Source: Pseudomonadota bacterium (lineage in GTDB: Bacteria; Pseudomonadota; Alphaproteobacteria; Rhizobiales; Aestuariivirgaceae). Taken from it: a stretch of 64,000 nt of DNA. The DNA is taken from the NCBI GenBank assembly GCA_020161855.1, contig JAIUNJ010000011.1, forward strand, positions 1 through 64,000, written 5' to 3'. The translations under genes were made by a program, and so were the position numbers. This document shows, piece after piece, positions 27,399 to 38,136 of the stretch. Positions within the stretch are counted from its first letter, which is position 1. Each line of letters opens with the position of its first letter. The notes under the pieces were generated by a model. The model saw only the letters and a program-made list of their open reading frames with translations, was not told the DNA's origin and did not search any database.

Positions 27399-28529
27399 AT
27401 GACTTTCACGCGGCACAAGCGCCATCTTCTGGCGGCCGGTCTTGCAGCAACCATGTTCGCCGGTCTCACAACCGCGAATGCAGAGGTCGTCAGCGGCCCC
27501 GCCTCGGATCCAAACTGCATGGTTCCATGGGCAGCCGACACCCAGTTCCATCAGTTTGCCAAGAAGGACGGGCCATACCGCATCGCCCTGGCAAACGGCT
27601 ACATCGCCAACACCTGGCGCATCCAGATGATCCAGACGGCCAAGGCCTATGCGGCCCAGCCGGATGTCGCGGCCAAGCTCAAGGAGTTCAAGGTCGTCTC
27701 GACCGGTGAAGACGTGCCGGCCCAGATCTCGGCGATCAACAACTTCATCGATGCGGGCTATGACGCCATCGTCGTCAATGCGCAGAACCCGACCGCCTTC
27801 GGCCCCGTCATCAAGCGTGCCAAGGAAGCGGGCGTTGTGCTCGTGGCCTTCGACAACATCCTCGACACGCAGGATGCGATCAACGTCAACGTCGACCAGA
27901 AGGGTCTCGGCGTGCTGTGGGGCAACTGGCTCGTCAAGCACCTGCCCAATGGCGGCAAGATTCTTGAAGTGCGCGGCGTGGCCGGTACCTCGGTCGACAC
28001 CGACCGCCACAACGGCGTGAACGAAACGCTCGCTGCCTCGGGCAAGACCTTCACCGTCACCGAAGTGGTCGGCAAGTGGGATGACGGCGTGGCCCAGAAG
28101 GCCGCTGCCGACGCCATCGCCACGAATGGCCCGTTTGACGGCATCACCGCCCAAGGCGGCGATACCGGCATCGTGCAGGCCATGCTCGACGCCAAGCACC
28201 CGATGGTGCCCTTCGGCGGCGAGACCGAGAACGGCTTCCGCAAGTTCTGTGCGAAGTTCGCCGGTGAAGGCCTGAAGTGTTCGTCGGCCGGTACAGGCCC
28301 CGCCCAGGTTGCCGTTGCCATCAAGGTGGCGATCGCGGCTCTTGAGGGCCAGGTGGTGCCGCAGTCGATCAAGCTGCCGACGGCCATCGTCGAGGATCCG
28401 AACTTCAAGGAAAACGAAGACTACTATCCGGATCAGTCCGACAACTTCTTCGTCGGCAACGCCTTCCCGACATGTGGCATCAACTTCACGGCCCAGGAAA
28501 TCATGGGTCAGTCGAAGGAAAACCAGTAA
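27399..28529 (+). CDS. CUT2 sugar ABC transporter periplasmic binding protein
   Basis: A 376-residue exported binding protein with signal peptide (RHKRHLLAAGLAATMFAGL, cleavage after ANA) and a strong AGGGAGGA site. Family features are YRIALANGYIANTWRIQMIQ, GYDAIVVNAQNPTAF and FDGITAQGGDTGIVQAMLDA. Two pairs of cysteines (NCMVPW, FCAKF, KCSS, TCGINF) are notable and could form disulfides. First gene of the second CUT2 operon, under probable LacI control. Ligand unknown. It shares only general family similarity with the other binding protein at 13575-14585. Confidence 0.93.
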   Translation: MTFTRHKRHLLAAGLAATMFAGLTTANAEVVSGPASDPNCMVPWAADTQFHQFAKKDGPYRIALANGYIANTWRIQMIQTAKAYAAQPDVAAKLKEFKVVSTGEDVPAQISAINNFIDAGYDAIVVNAQNPTAFGPVIKRAKEAGVVLVAFDNILDTQDAINVNVDQKGLGVLWGNWLVKHLPNGGKILEVRGVAGTSVDTDRHNGVNETLAASGKTFTVTEVVGKWDDGVAQKAAADAIATNGPFDGITAQGGDTGIVQAMLDAKHPMVPFGGETENGFRKFCAKFAGEGLKCSSAGTGPAQVAVAIKVAIAALEGQVVPQSIKLPTAIVEDPNFKENEDYYPDQSDNFFVGNAFPTCGINFTAQEIMGQSKENQ

Positions 28530-28547
28530 CTCTCCCTGCCAACTGGT

Positions 28548-28576
28548 GTACCGCGGGCTACACTGGCCCGCGGTAC
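28548..28576 (+). other. Intercistronic hairpin between binding-protein and ATPase genes
   Basis: GTACCGCGGGC and GCCCGCGGTAC form a perfect 11-bp stem with a 7-base loop, 18 bases after the binding-protein stop. No T-run follows. Such hairpins commonly protect the upstream message or cause partial termination, giving more binding protein than membrane components. Confidence 0.7.
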
Positions 28577-28604
28577 GCCTGTCTTTGGGATGAGGTGGAG
28601 CAAC

Positions 28605-30124
<1,520 letters not shown>

Positions 30125-30128
<4 letters not shown>

Positions 30129-31105
30129 AAGAGTGGCGTTTCTGGCTGACTGAAAATCAGGGCACGCTCATTGCGGCAGCCACCTTCGCGGTGATGTTTG
30201 CGATCTATGCCGGCAATCATCCGGCAGGCTTCACGCCCAATGTGGTGCAGACGGCAGCCAACAAGGCGACACTGCTTGCCTTCGTTGCCATGGCGCAGGC
30301 CCTCGTCATCATCACCTCCGGCATCGATCTTTCGGTCGGCATGATCCTGACCCTGTCGAACTGCCTCGCTTCATGGATCGTCGTTGGCACGGCAGGCGAG
30401 ACGACCCTTGGCATTATCGGCGTGCTCATCGCGGGCGCCATGTGCGGAGCGCTCAACGGATTGATTGTCATTTTCGGGCGATTGCAGCCGATCGTGACCA
30501 CGATTGCGACCGGCGCCATGTTCTATGGCATCGCGCTGTTCCTGCGCCCGTTCCCGGGCGGCTCGGTCAATGAAACGCTGGCCGATTTCCTGACAGGCAA
30601 GCTCTTCAAGCTCATCCCCATGAGCTTTGTCGCCCTTGCCGTGGTCATCCTCGTGGTCTGGGTGCCCTACAGCCGCTCCGTGCTGGGCCGCGCCGCCTAT
30701 GCCGCAGGTTCCTCCGAGCAGGCCGCCTACATGTCGGGCATGCCGGTAAAGATGGCGAAGTTCATGGCCTATGTATTGTCAGGCCTGCTCGCCTCGGTCG
30801 GCGGGCTTTATCTCACCTTCTTCTCCTATACGGGCGAGGCCGCCTATGCGAGCGGCAACACCTACACGCTCTTCTCCATCGCGGCCGTGGTTCTCGGTGG
30901 TGTGTCGCTCATGGGCGGCCGGGGCAGCGCCATCGGTGCCGTCTTCGGCGCACTCGCTTTCCGCACCATCGGCGATCTTCTCTTCGTCTTTGACTTCGAT
31001 CCCTTGTGGCAGCCTCTGTTCCAGGGCGTGGTGCTGCTCTTCGCCGTGAGCATCAGTGCCTTCGGCCTCTTCCGTGTCCGCAACAAGCTCGACTGGTTCC
31101 CGTGA
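30125..31105 (+). CDS. CUT2 sugar ABC transporter permease, first copy
   Basis: A 326-residue permease with about nine or ten hydrophobic segments, with AQALVIITSGIDLSVGMILTLSN as the ribose-permease signature and LGGVSLMGGRGSAIGAVFGAL near residue 265. It starts inside the ATPase stop (ATGA) and is followed 10 bases later by the second permease. Confidence 0.93.
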
Positions 31106-31115
31106 GCAAGATGCC

Positions 31116-32096
31116 ATGAGCAATGCCTCCTCTCCCATCGAACGGCTGATGCCCCGCTTTCTCTCGGGCGTGGACCCTGCCGTGGTGCTGGCCTTTGCCT
31201 GCATCATCCTGCTCCTGCTGGTGGGCGCGCTGTATTCCTCCAGCTTCCTCTCGCCCACCTATCTTCTGCAGCAGCTCAAGGTTGCGTCCTTCCTCGGTGT
31301 CATCGCCACGGGCATGATGCTCGTCATTCTCCTGGGGCAGATCGATCTCTCGGTGCCCTGGGTCGTGACCACCGGCGCCATGATGGCCTGTGCTGCCGCA
31401 AGCTTCGGCCCGCTCGGCGCGGCACTGGCCATTCCCTTCGGCATTCTCTGCGGGGCAGCACTTGGCCTCGCCAACGGCTTTGCCACGGCCTATCTGCGCA
31501 TTCCCTCGATGATCATCACCCTCGCCATCAATGCCGTGGCCCAGGGCCTGATGGTTGTCTACACGGGCGGCTTCTCGCCGCAGGATTCTGCAACGCCCGC
31601 CATGCGCTATCTGGCAACCGGCGAACTGATCCCCACCGTCCCCAATGGCGTCCTGATGTGGCTCCTGGTCGGCGCGGGAGCGGTCTATCTCCTGACGCGC
31701 ACCACCTTCGGGCGCTCAGTCTATGGCATCGGCAACCGCGAGCGCGCGGCCTATCTCTCCGGCATCAACACACGGCGCATCGTCATGCTGTCGTTTGTGA
31801 TCTCGGGTGCACTCAGTGCCTTCGGCGGCGTGTTGCTGGCGGGTTATGCCTCAAAGGCGGCGCAATCCATGGGGGATGCCTATCTGCTGCCCGCCATCGC
31901 GGCCGTGGTGCTCGGCGGCACGCATGTGCTCGGTGGCCGCGGCTCCTACTTCGGCACAGTGGCCGGCGTCATCCTGATCACGCTTCTGCAATCCATCCTT
32001 TCAGTGATGCAGATCGAAGAAGCCGGACGGCAGCTCATCTTCGGCCTTGTGATCGTCGCCATGCTGCTGCTCTACGGCCGCCAGAAGCCCGCCTGA
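31116..32096 (+). CDS. CUT2 sugar ABC transporter permease, second copy
   Basis: A 326-residue permease. GMMLVILLGQIDLSVPWVVTTGAMM and LGGTHVLGGRGSYFGTVAGV are the family signatures. I chose ATG 31116; the longer frame would overlap the upstream gene by 50 bases. Last gene of the LacI-controlled operon. Confidence 0.93.
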   Translation: MSNASSPIERLMPRFLSGVDPAVVLAFACIILLLLVGALYSSSFLSPTYLLQQLKVASFLGVIATGMMLVILLGQIDLSVPWVVTTGAMMACAAASFGPLGAALAIPFGILCGAALGLANGFATAYLRIPSMIITLAINAVAQGLMVVYTGGFSPQDSATPAMRYLATGELIPTVPNGVLMWLLVGAGAVYLLTRTTFGRSVYGIGNRERAAYLSGINTRRIVMLSFVISGALSAFGGVLLAGYASKAAQSMGDAYLLPAIAAVVLGGTHVLGGRGSYFGTVAGVILITLLQSILSVMQIEEAGRQLIFGLVIVAMLLLYGRQKPA

Positions 32097-32115
32097 CCCT
32101 GCGGCGAAGGTGCCC

Positions 32116-32165
32116 TTGACTCCGGGCGTTAACTGATCAATTTAGTCGGAATTGGAATCCGACCC
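32116..32165 (+). promoter_or_regulatory. Candidate promoter and iron-responsive region upstream of bfd
   Basis: TTGACT at 32116 is followed by A+T-rich sequence containing GATCAATTTAGTCGGAATT and an imperfect inverted repeat TCGGA-N7-TCCGA (about 32146-32162). Iron-responsive regulators of alphaproteobacteria (RirA, Irr, IscR) bind sites of this general kind, but I cannot assign one. Confidence 0.25.
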
Positions 32166-32170
32166 CTGCC

Positions 32171-32476
32171 ATGATCATTTGCCAGTGTAATATCCTGAGT
32201 GATGACCTCGTTGCCGAGGCCGTAGCCGACATGCGCGCTCGGACAGAGCCGGCAATCATCACGCCTGGACAGGTTTTCAAGTGCTGCGGAGCGAAATTCC
32301 AATGCGCTGGCTGCATGAGCCACGTCACGGAGATCATCGCCAAGAGCTTTGACGTCGATGTCACAGGCCTGCCCGGTTGCGGCAGCAAGCGGACGCGTTC
32401 ATATTATCTGTCGTTGAAAGACAAGTCCTCGAACAAGGAGACGACAGATCATGAAGGGCGACAAGAAAGTCATTGA
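32171..32476 (+). CDS. bfd: Bacterioferritin-associated ferredoxin-like [2Fe-2S] protein
   Basis: A 101-residue protein whose N-terminal ~55 residues form a BFD-like [2Fe-2S] domain: MIICQCN (Cys4, Cys6) and [12 protein letters not shown] (Cys38, 39, 45, 48). It would donate electrons to mobilise iron from bacterioferritin. The C-terminal ~45 residues are polar and not part of the usual 60-70-residue form. It overlaps the bacterioferritin start by 26 bases, strongly linking the two. Confidence 0.85.
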   Translation: MIICQCNILSDDLVAEAVADMRARTEPAIITPGQVFKCCGAKFQCAGCMSHVTEIIAKSFDVDVTGLPGCGSKRTRSYYLSLKDKSSNKETTDHEGRQESH

Positions 32477-32933
32477 GTACCTGAACAAGGGCTTGCGCTC
32501 CGAACTGACTGCAGTGAGCCAGTACTGGCTGCATTACAGGCTGCTCGAAAACTGGGGTTTCAGGAAACTGGCCCAGAAGGAGCGCGCCGAGTCGATCGAA
32601 GAGATGCAACACGCCGACCGCCTGGCTGACCGCATCATCCAGCTCGATGGACATCCCAATTTCCAGACCCTTGATCCGCTGAAGATCGGTGAAAGCCTCA
32701 AGGAAGTTCTCGAAAGCGATCTGGCCGCCGAATACGGCGCCCGCGAGCTGTACAAGGAAGCACGCAAGATCTGTAACGAGCTTGGCGACTACGTGTCCCA
32801 GAAGCTCTTTGAAGACCTGCTGGCCGATGAGGAAGGTCATATCGACCACATCGAAACAGAGCTTGGCCTGATCGAGCGCATCGGCATCGAAAACTACGGG
32901 CTGCTGCAGGCAGGCGGCGAAGAGAAGAAGTAA
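32451..32933 (+). CDS. bfr: Bacterioferritin (heme-containing iron storage protein)
   Basis: A 160-residue bacterioferritin that oxidises Fe(II) and stores it in a 24-subunit shell. Diiron ligands are at the canonical positions Glu18, Glu51, His54, Glu94, Glu127 and His130, with Tyr25 nearby; the heme-ligand Met52 is present, which separates it from plain ferritin or Dps. It begins inside bfd. A GC-rich terminator-like hairpin follows. Confidence 0.96.
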   Translation: MKGDKKVIEYLNKGLRSELTAVSQYWLHYRLLENWGFRKLAQKERAESIEEMQHADRLADRIIQLDGHPNFQTLDPLKIGESLKEVLESDLAAEYGARELYKEARKICNELGDYVSQKLFEDLLADEEGHIDHIETELGLIERIGIENYGLLQAGGEEKK

Positions 32934-32958
32934 CAGCTCTTCCGTTTTGAGACCTTTG

Positions 32959-32987
32959 AAGCGCCGGTGCCGCAAGGCCCGGCGCTT
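32959..32987 (+). terminator. Hairpin terminator after bfr
   Basis: AAGCGCCGG pairs with CCGGCGCTT across an 11-base loop, followed by CTGCTTTG. It is 25 bases after the stop. The T-run is weak. Confidence 0.6.
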
Positions 32988-33109
32988 CTGCTTTGTGCCA
33001 TGCCGCAGCGCATGATGGCAGTCTTTACATAACCATCTGGTTACTTCATGATCCGTGGCGTGGGGCTTGTGCCTGCACGCCTGACCGCTTCCAGCCATGG
33101 GCCCTGATC

Positions 33110-34267
33110 ATGAGCCTCGTTCTGCCAACGCCTTCTCTTTCTCCGGATGTCTATGCCCAGATCAGGGAGACGGCGCGAAAATTTGCCGAAGGCCGTGTGA
33201 GGCCGCAGGCTGCCTCGCTCGATGAAGCAGAATCCTATCCTGCCGAGCTCTATGCAGAGATGGCCGAACTGGGGCTTTTCGGCATCACCGTGCCAGCCGA
33301 GCTGGGTGGCGCCGGGCTCGACACGCTCTCCTATGCGCTGGTGATCGAGGAACTGTCACGAGGCTATGCTTCGGTTGCCGACCAGTGCGGCCTCATTGAA
33401 CTGATCTGCACGCTTCTGTCGGTGCACGGAACGGCAGAGCAGCAGGCCGCGCATCTCCCGGATGTTCTCGGCTACCGCAGGAAGATCGCCTATTGCATCA
33501 CCGAGGCGGAAGCGGGCAGCGATGTCTCCGGTGTCAAAACAACGGCGCGGCGCGATGGCAGCGACTGGCTCCTGTCCGGCTCCAAGATCTGGATCCACAA
33601 TGCCTCCGTCGCCGATACGGGCTTCGTGCTGGCCCGCACCGATCCGCAGGCCGGGCATCGCGGCATGTCGATCTTCATCGTCGATCTCCATGCCAGTGGC
33701 GTCAGCCGCGGCAAGAAGGAACACAAGATGGGGCAGCGCGCCTCGCCTGTCGGTGCCCTGCATTTCGATGAGGTGCGCCTGCCCGCCACGGCCCTGCTCG
33801 GCAAGGAGAACCGCGGTTTCCACATCATGATGAGTGTGCTCGACAAGGGCCGCATCGGCATCGGCGCCCTGGCCACCGGCATTGCCCAGGCGGGACTCGA
33901 GGCTGCCGTCTCCTACGCGCGGACGCGCAAGCAGTTCGGCCGGGCGCTCGCCGAAAACCAGGGCCTGCAGTGGCTGATGGCCGACATGCAGAAGGACATC
34001 AGCGCGGCACGGTCACTCGTCCAGCGTGCGGCCATGATCATGGATGCGGGCGGCAACGCCACCATGGACTGCTCGATCGCCAAGTGTTTCGCCTCTGACT
34101 GCGCCGTCAATCACACGGCAAATGCCGTGCAGATATTCGGCGGCTCCGGTTACATCCGCGGCTTCGAGGTGGAGCGGCTCTATCGCGATGCCAAGATCAC
34201 GCAGATCTATGAAGGCACGAACCAGATCCAGCGCACCATCATCGCGCGCGAACTGCTCAAGGACTGA
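33110..34267 (+). CDS. Acyl-CoA dehydrogenase family protein
   Basis: A 385-residue FAD enzyme with the usual three-part layout: helical N-terminal domain, beta domain with YCITEAEAGSDVSGVKTTA, and helical C-terminal domain with RKQFGRALAENQGLQWLMADM. The catalytic base is Glu in AKITQIYEGTNQIQRTII near residue 370. It forms an alpha,beta-double bond in an acyl-CoA, passing electrons to ETF. I chose ATG 33110, beginning MSLVLPTPS; the upstream extension is not family-like. It leads an apparent operon with an aldo/keto reductase, RidA and a PLP enzyme, an unusual setting for this family. Confidence 0.9.
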   Translation: MSLVLPTPSLSPDVYAQIRETARKFAEGRVRPQAASLDEAESYPAELYAEMAELGLFGITVPAELGGAGLDTLSYALVIEELSRGYASVADQCGLIELICTLLSVHGTAEQQAAHLPDVLGYRRKIAYCITEAEAGSDVSGVKTTARRDGSDWLLSGSKIWIHNASVADTGFVLARTDPQAGHRGMSIFIVDLHASGVSRGKKEHKMGQRASPVGALHFDEVRLPATALLGKENRGFHIMMSVLDKGRIGIGALATGIAQAGLEAAVSYARTRKQFGRALAENQGLQWLMADMQKDISAARSLVQRAAMIMDAGGNATMDCSIAKCFASDCAVNHTANAVQIFGGSGYIRGFEVERLYRDAKITQIYEGTNQIQRTIIARELLKD

Positions 34268-34287
34268 GACGAAGGAGGATCGCCGCC

Positions 34288-35307
34288 ATGGGTGCCATCA
34301 ACACACGGAAGTTCGGGCGCGCCGGCTTCGACATCACCGACATGGGTTTCGGCGCTGCCCCCATCGGCAACTTCCTGAAGCCGATCACCGAAGGCGAAGC
34401 GGAGGCCATGATCAACCGCGCCTGGGATGCGGGCATGCGTTACTTCGATACAGCGCCCTACTACGGCCATGGCTTGTCCGAGGCCCGCGTCGGGCAGTAT
34501 CTGCGCTGGAAGCCGCGGCAGGAATTCGTGCTGTCCACCAAGGTCGGGCGCGTGCTTGTTCCTGCGGCACGGCAGAGCATATCCTTCAAGCCCTGGGTCG
34601 ATGGCCTGCCCTTCAACTGCCGCTTCGACTACTCCTACGACGGCACCATGCGCTCCTTCGAGGATTCCCTGCAGCGCCTGGGCCTCGAACACATCGATAT
34701 CCTCTTCATCCACGATTGCGATGTCTTCACGCACGGCGCGGAGATGCAGAAAGTCTATTTCAAGGAGGCCATGGATGGCTGCTACCGGGCCCTTGCCAGC
34801 CTGCGCGACCAGGGTGTCGTCAAAGCCATCGGTGCCGGTGTCAACAACTGGGAAGTGATGCTTGATTTCATGAAGGCCGGCGATTTCGACACCTTGCTGG
34901 TGGCGGGGCGCTACACGCTGGTGGAGCAGGACTCCCTCGATGAGCTGTTGCCACTTTGCGAGAAGCGGAAAACCGCCGTCGTCATCGGTGGTGGCTTCAA
35001 TGGTGGCATCCTCGCCACGGGTGCCGTGCCCGGCGCCAAGTGGAACTACGCCCCGGCGCCGGAACCCATCATGGAGAAGGTGCGCCGGATCGAAGCCGTC
35101 TGTGCCCGGCACAAGGTGCCTCTGGCCGCCGCTGCCCTGCAGTTCCTGCTGGCCCATCCCGCCGTGGCGACGCATGTGCCGGGGACCCGCAATGTGGCAC
35201 AGATGAACCAGAACATCGCACTTGTTGCCCATCCGATTCCCGGCGTGTTCTGGCAGGACCTCAAGGCTGAGGGCCTGCTCCGTCCGGATGCTCCTGTGCC
35301 TGCCTGA
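34288..35307 (+). CDS. Aldo/keto reductase, L-fucose/pyridoxal dehydrogenase-like
   Basis: A 339-residue aldo/keto reductase behind GAAGGAGGA. FDTAPYYGHGLSEARVG (Asp, Tyr), STKVGRVL (Lys) and LFIHDCDVF (His) give the catalytic set. The overall pattern, including GGGFNGGILATG near residue 232, matches the D-threo-aldose 1-dehydrogenase / L-fucose dehydrogenase / pyridoxal 4-dehydrogenase group, which oxidise cyclic sugars to lactones with NAD(P). It lies 20 bases after the acyl-CoA dehydrogenase gene. Confidence 0.9.
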   Translation: MGAINTRKFGRAGFDITDMGFGAAPIGNFLKPITEGEAEAMINRAWDAGMRYFDTAPYYGHGLSEARVGQYLRWKPRQEFVLSTKVGRVLVPAARQSISFKPWVDGLPFNCRFDYSYDGTMRSFEDSLQRLGLEHIDILFIHDCDVFTHGAEMQKVYFKEAMDGCYRALASLRDQGVVKAIGAGVNNWEVMLDFMKAGDFDTLLVAGRYTLVEQDSLDELLPLCEKRKTAVVIGGGFNGGILATGAVPGAKWNYAPAPEPIMEKVRRIEAVCARHKVPLAAAALQFLLAHPAVATHVPGTRNVAQMNQNIALVAHPIPGVFWQDLKAEGLLRPDAPVPA

Positions 35308-35374
35308 GGTTGGGCGCTGGCGCTTGCGGCGGCGGCCCCGCTGGGCGATGAAGGATCGCAAACGGGAAAAGATC

Positions 35375-35836
35375 ATGAGCGCAGAAGCCAGACTGAAGGA
35401 ACGCGGAATCATCCTGCCGGCGCTGCCGCCTCCCGGCGGCAACTATGTTCCCGGCATGATTCATAACGGCATGCTGTTTCTGGCCGGCCAGGGACCGGTG
35501 CTCGAGGATGGAAGCCTCGCCACTGGCCAGGTGGGCAAGGATGTGAGCATCAGCGATGCGCATTTCCACGCCCGGCGCACCGGCCTCGTGCTGCTGTCAG
35601 CGGCGCGGCATGTGCTCGGTTCGCTCGACAAGGTGGAGCGGGTCATCAATGTCTTTGGCATGGTCAATGCCGTTCCCGGCTTCGGCCAGCACCCGGAGGT
35701 GATCAACGGCTGCTCGGAACTTTTCATCGAAGTCTTCGGAGAGAATGGCCGTCATGCCCGCGCCGCCGTCGGCATGGGCTCGCTGCCACGCAACATCTCG
35801 GTTGAGATCACCGCCATCTTCGCGGTGAAGCCATGA
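35375..35836 (+). CDS. RidA/YjgF-family enamine/imine deaminase-like protein
   Basis: A 153-residue RidA-family protein. HNGMLFLAGQGPV, VIRVFGMV-like VINVFGMVNAVPGF and RAAVGMGSLPRNISVEITAIF contain the family core; the Arg before the AAVG strand is the residue that binds the carboxylate. ATG 35375 with GGGAAAAG upstream is preferred over ATG 35348. RidA proteins hydrolyse reactive enamines released by PLP enzymes; here its stop overlaps the start of a PLP enzyme by four bases, so the partner is probably that enzyme. Confidence 0.9.
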   Translation: MSAEARLKERGIILPALPPPGGNYVPGMIHNGMLFLAGQGPVLEDGSLATGQVGKDVSISDAHFHARRTGLVLLSAARHVLGSLDKVERVINVFGMVNAVPGFGQHPEVINGCSELFIEVFGENGRHARAAVGMGSLPRNISVEITAIFAVKP

Positions 35837-37023
35837 GCCTCTACGCCGCGCTTGGCGTCAAAACCATCATCAACGCCAAGGGCCCGGCAACGCGCCTGTC
35901 TGGCGGGCTGATGCGGCCCGAGGTGGCGGAAGCGATGGTGGAAGCCTCCCGCGCTTGCGTCGACATCGCGGAATTGCAGGCGGCGGCCTCACGGGAGATC
36001 GCCAAGGCGACGGGGGCCGAGGCCGGCTATGTGGCCTCCGGTGCATCGGCCTGCCTGCTGCTGGCAACGGCGGCCTGCATGGCCGGGCTCGATCCGGGAC
36101 GCATGGCGCGCCTGCCTGACTCGCGCGGCCTGAAGAACGAAGTGATCATGGTGAGAAGCCAGCGCAATCTCTATGACCACGCCATCCGGAGTGCTGGCGC
36201 AAGCATTGTCGAGGTCGGCCTGCCGGACCGCTATTCCGGCGCCGGCGTCCGCGATGCCGAGCCCTGGGAAATCGAGGCTGCGATCGGAGAGCGAACAGCT
36301 GCCATCTTCTATGTCGCCGATGCCCAGTCGGAGCCGCCGCTCAAGGCCGTGACGGCAGTGGGCCGGCGCCATCGCATTCCCGTCATTGTCGATGCTGCGG
36401 CGCAGTTGCCACCCCAGGCCAATCTCAAACGCTTCATTTCAGAAGGCGCCGATCTGGTGGCTTTCTCCGGCGGCAAGGTGCTGGGCGGGCCGCAGGCGAG
36501 CGGCATTCTCTGCGGGCGGCGCGATCTCGTGATGTCGGCCGCCCTCCAGCATCTGGACCTTGATGTCTATGAGGATCTGTGGGCGCCACCCAAGACCTTG
36601 ATCGACAGGCGCAAGCTCAAGGGCCTGCCGCAGCATGGCATCGGCCGCACCTGCAAGGCGGGCAAGGAAGAAATCGCCGGCCTGCTCACGGCACTCCGGC
36701 TTTTCATCAAGGAAGGTGACAAGGCGCGGCATGAGCGCTGGCTGAAACGGCTCAAAGTCATTCAGAAGAAACTCGCCAAGGTTTCAAAACTCGCGACCGA
36801 GATCGAAGGTGAGAGCGATTCCGGCAGCGTTCCACAGCTTGTGGTGACGATGTCGGCCAAGGGTGGTGCATCGGCGCTGATCAAGCGCCTGCTTGATGGA
36901 ACGCCGTCGATCCATGTCGATCCTTTCCGGCGGGCGCGAAACCAGCTTGTCATCAATCCCGTGTGCTTTGCCGATGACGACGCGCCGGTCGTCGCCGACC
37001 GGATCGCAAGGTCAGTCTCCTGA
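35833..37023 (+). CDS. SelA-like PLP-dependent enzyme (aminotransferase class V fold)
   Basis: A 396-residue fold-type I PLP enzyme of the SelA-like group, which includes D-glucosaminate-6-phosphate ammonia-lyase and related eliminating enzymes. GYVASGASACLLLATAACM is the phosphate-binding region, VDAAAQLPP carries the Asp that contacts the PLP ring, and FSGGKVLGGPQASG has the PLP lysine near residue 215. True SelA is unlikely because there is no selenocysteine machinery here. Translational coupling to RidA suggests an enamine-producing elimination. It overlaps the convergent FAD oxidoreductase by 12 bases. Confidence 0.85.
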   Translation: MSLYAALGVKTIINAKGPATRLSGGLMRPEVAEAMVEASRACVDIAELQAAASREIAKATGAEAGYVASGASACLLLATAACMAGLDPGRMARLPDSRGLKNEVIMVRSQRNLYDHAIRSAGASIVEVGLPDRYSGAGVRDAEPWEIEAAIGERTAAIFYVADAQSEPPLKAVTAVGRRHRIPVIVDAAAQLPPQANLKRFISEGADLVAFSGGKVLGGPQASGILCGRRDLVMSAALQHLDLDVYEDLWAPPKTLIDRRKLKGLPQHGIGRTCKAGKEEIAGLLTALRLFIKEGDKARHERWLKRLKVIQKKLAKVSKLATEIEGESDSGSVPQLVVTMSAKGGASALIKRLLDGTPSIHVDPFRRARNQLVINPVCFADDDAPVVADRIARSVS

Positions 37024-38136
37024 GACGAGGCCGAGAAGGCCACCCACGTGCTCGGCAATGGCGAGCGATGAAGTGAGCCCCGGGGATTCGATACCGAACA
37101 GATTGATGACCTTCGGGATGTCTCCATCGCCGGCAGGCTGGATGACAAAATCAGCGAAGCCTTCCTTGGGCCCGTGGATCTTCGGCCGGATGCCGCAATA
37201 GGTTGAACTCACATCGCGCGTAGTGATCCCTGGCCAGTAGCTACGGCAGGCGGCCTGAAACTGCGCTGCGACATCGGGGCGCACAGTGTAGTCGAGGGCA
37301 TCGACCCACTCGACGTTGGGCCCGAGCCGAATGCGCCCCTGCAGGTCGAGAGTCACATGGATGCCCAGTCCGCCGGGTTCCGGGACCGGATAGATGAGGT
37401 GCCGGAAGGGCGACCGGCCTGAGACGGCACAATAGCTGCCCTTGGCCAGGAAGCGCGGCGGCAACGCAGATGGATCAACACCCTCGGTCGCCGTTGCAAC
37501 CGCATGAGCACCATGGCCCGCGCAATTGACGATGCGGGCGCAGGGCAGTTCCGATGTCTCGCCCTGTGCGTCCCGCGTTTCCACCACAAAGCCATCACCC
37601 TGCCTGCGCGCCCTGACGAATGCCGTATGAAGGACAACAGCCGCGCCGGAGGCCTCGGCATCGCCCTGAAGGGCCAGCATGTAGTTGCGGCTGTCGACGA
37701 TGCCTGTCGATGGTGAATGCAAGGCCGCGAAGCAGGACAGTTCGGGCTCCATCTCCAGTGCTTCCGCACGCGACAGCCAGCGCAGATCGGTCACGCCGCT
37801 TTTCAGGGCCGTGTCCTGCAATTGCGTGAGCTTGACCAGTTGCGCCTCACTTGTGGCAACGATCAGCTTGCCGATGGCGCGGGCCTCGACCCCCTTATCG
37901 CGGCAATAGCGATAGAGGCGTTCCTTGCCGCGCACGCAGAGGCGCGCCTTCAGAGATCCGGGCGGATAGTAGATGCCGGCATGGATCACTTCGGAATTGC
38001 GGGAAGAGGTCTCGCTGCCAATGTCATCAGCCTGATCGATGACGATGACCTCGCGCCCTGCCAGCGCCAGCATACGGGCCACCGCCAACCCGACGACGCC
38101 AGCCCCTATAACGATATACTCGATCCGATCCGTCAC
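37012..38136 (-). CDS. FAD-dependent oxidoreductase, L-2-hydroxyglutarate oxidase-like (DAO family)
   Basis: A 374-residue flavoprotein. The N-terminal IVIGAGVVGLAVARMLA and VIVIDQADDIGSETSSRNSEVIHAGIYYP match the LhgO/DAO pattern; NCAGHGAHAVA and GIRPKIHGPKEGFADF follow. The likely activity is oxidation of a 2-hydroxy acid with electrons going to quinone or oxygen. The start is GTG 38136, overlapping the stop of the class II aldolase gene (GTGA), so the two are coupled and probably act in one pathway. Confidence 0.88.
   Translation of the reverse strand: MTDRIEYIVIGAGVVGLAVARMLALAGREVIVIDQADDIGSETSSRNSEVIHAGIYYPPGSLKARLCVRGKERLYRYCRDKGVEARAIGKLIVATSEAQLVKLTQLQDTALKSGVTDLRWLSRAEALEMEPELSCFAALHSPSTGIVDSRNYMLALQGDAEASGAAVVLHTAFVRARRQGDGFVVETRDAQGETSELPCARIVNCAGHGAHAVATATEGVDPSALPPRFLAKGSYCAVSGRSPFRHLIYPVPEPGGLGIHVTLDLQGRIRLGPNVEWVDALDYTVRPDVAAQFQAACRSYWPGITTRDVSSTYCGIRPKIHGPKEGFADFVIQPAGDGDIPKVINLFGIESPGLTSSLAIAEHVGGLLGLVSGD

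Noticed and set aside
35833-37023. True selenocysteine synthase (SelA)
   Set aside because: No selB, selD or tRNA-Sec is seen nearby, and the protein is shorter and coupled to RidA, fitting the SelA-like ammonia-lyase group better.
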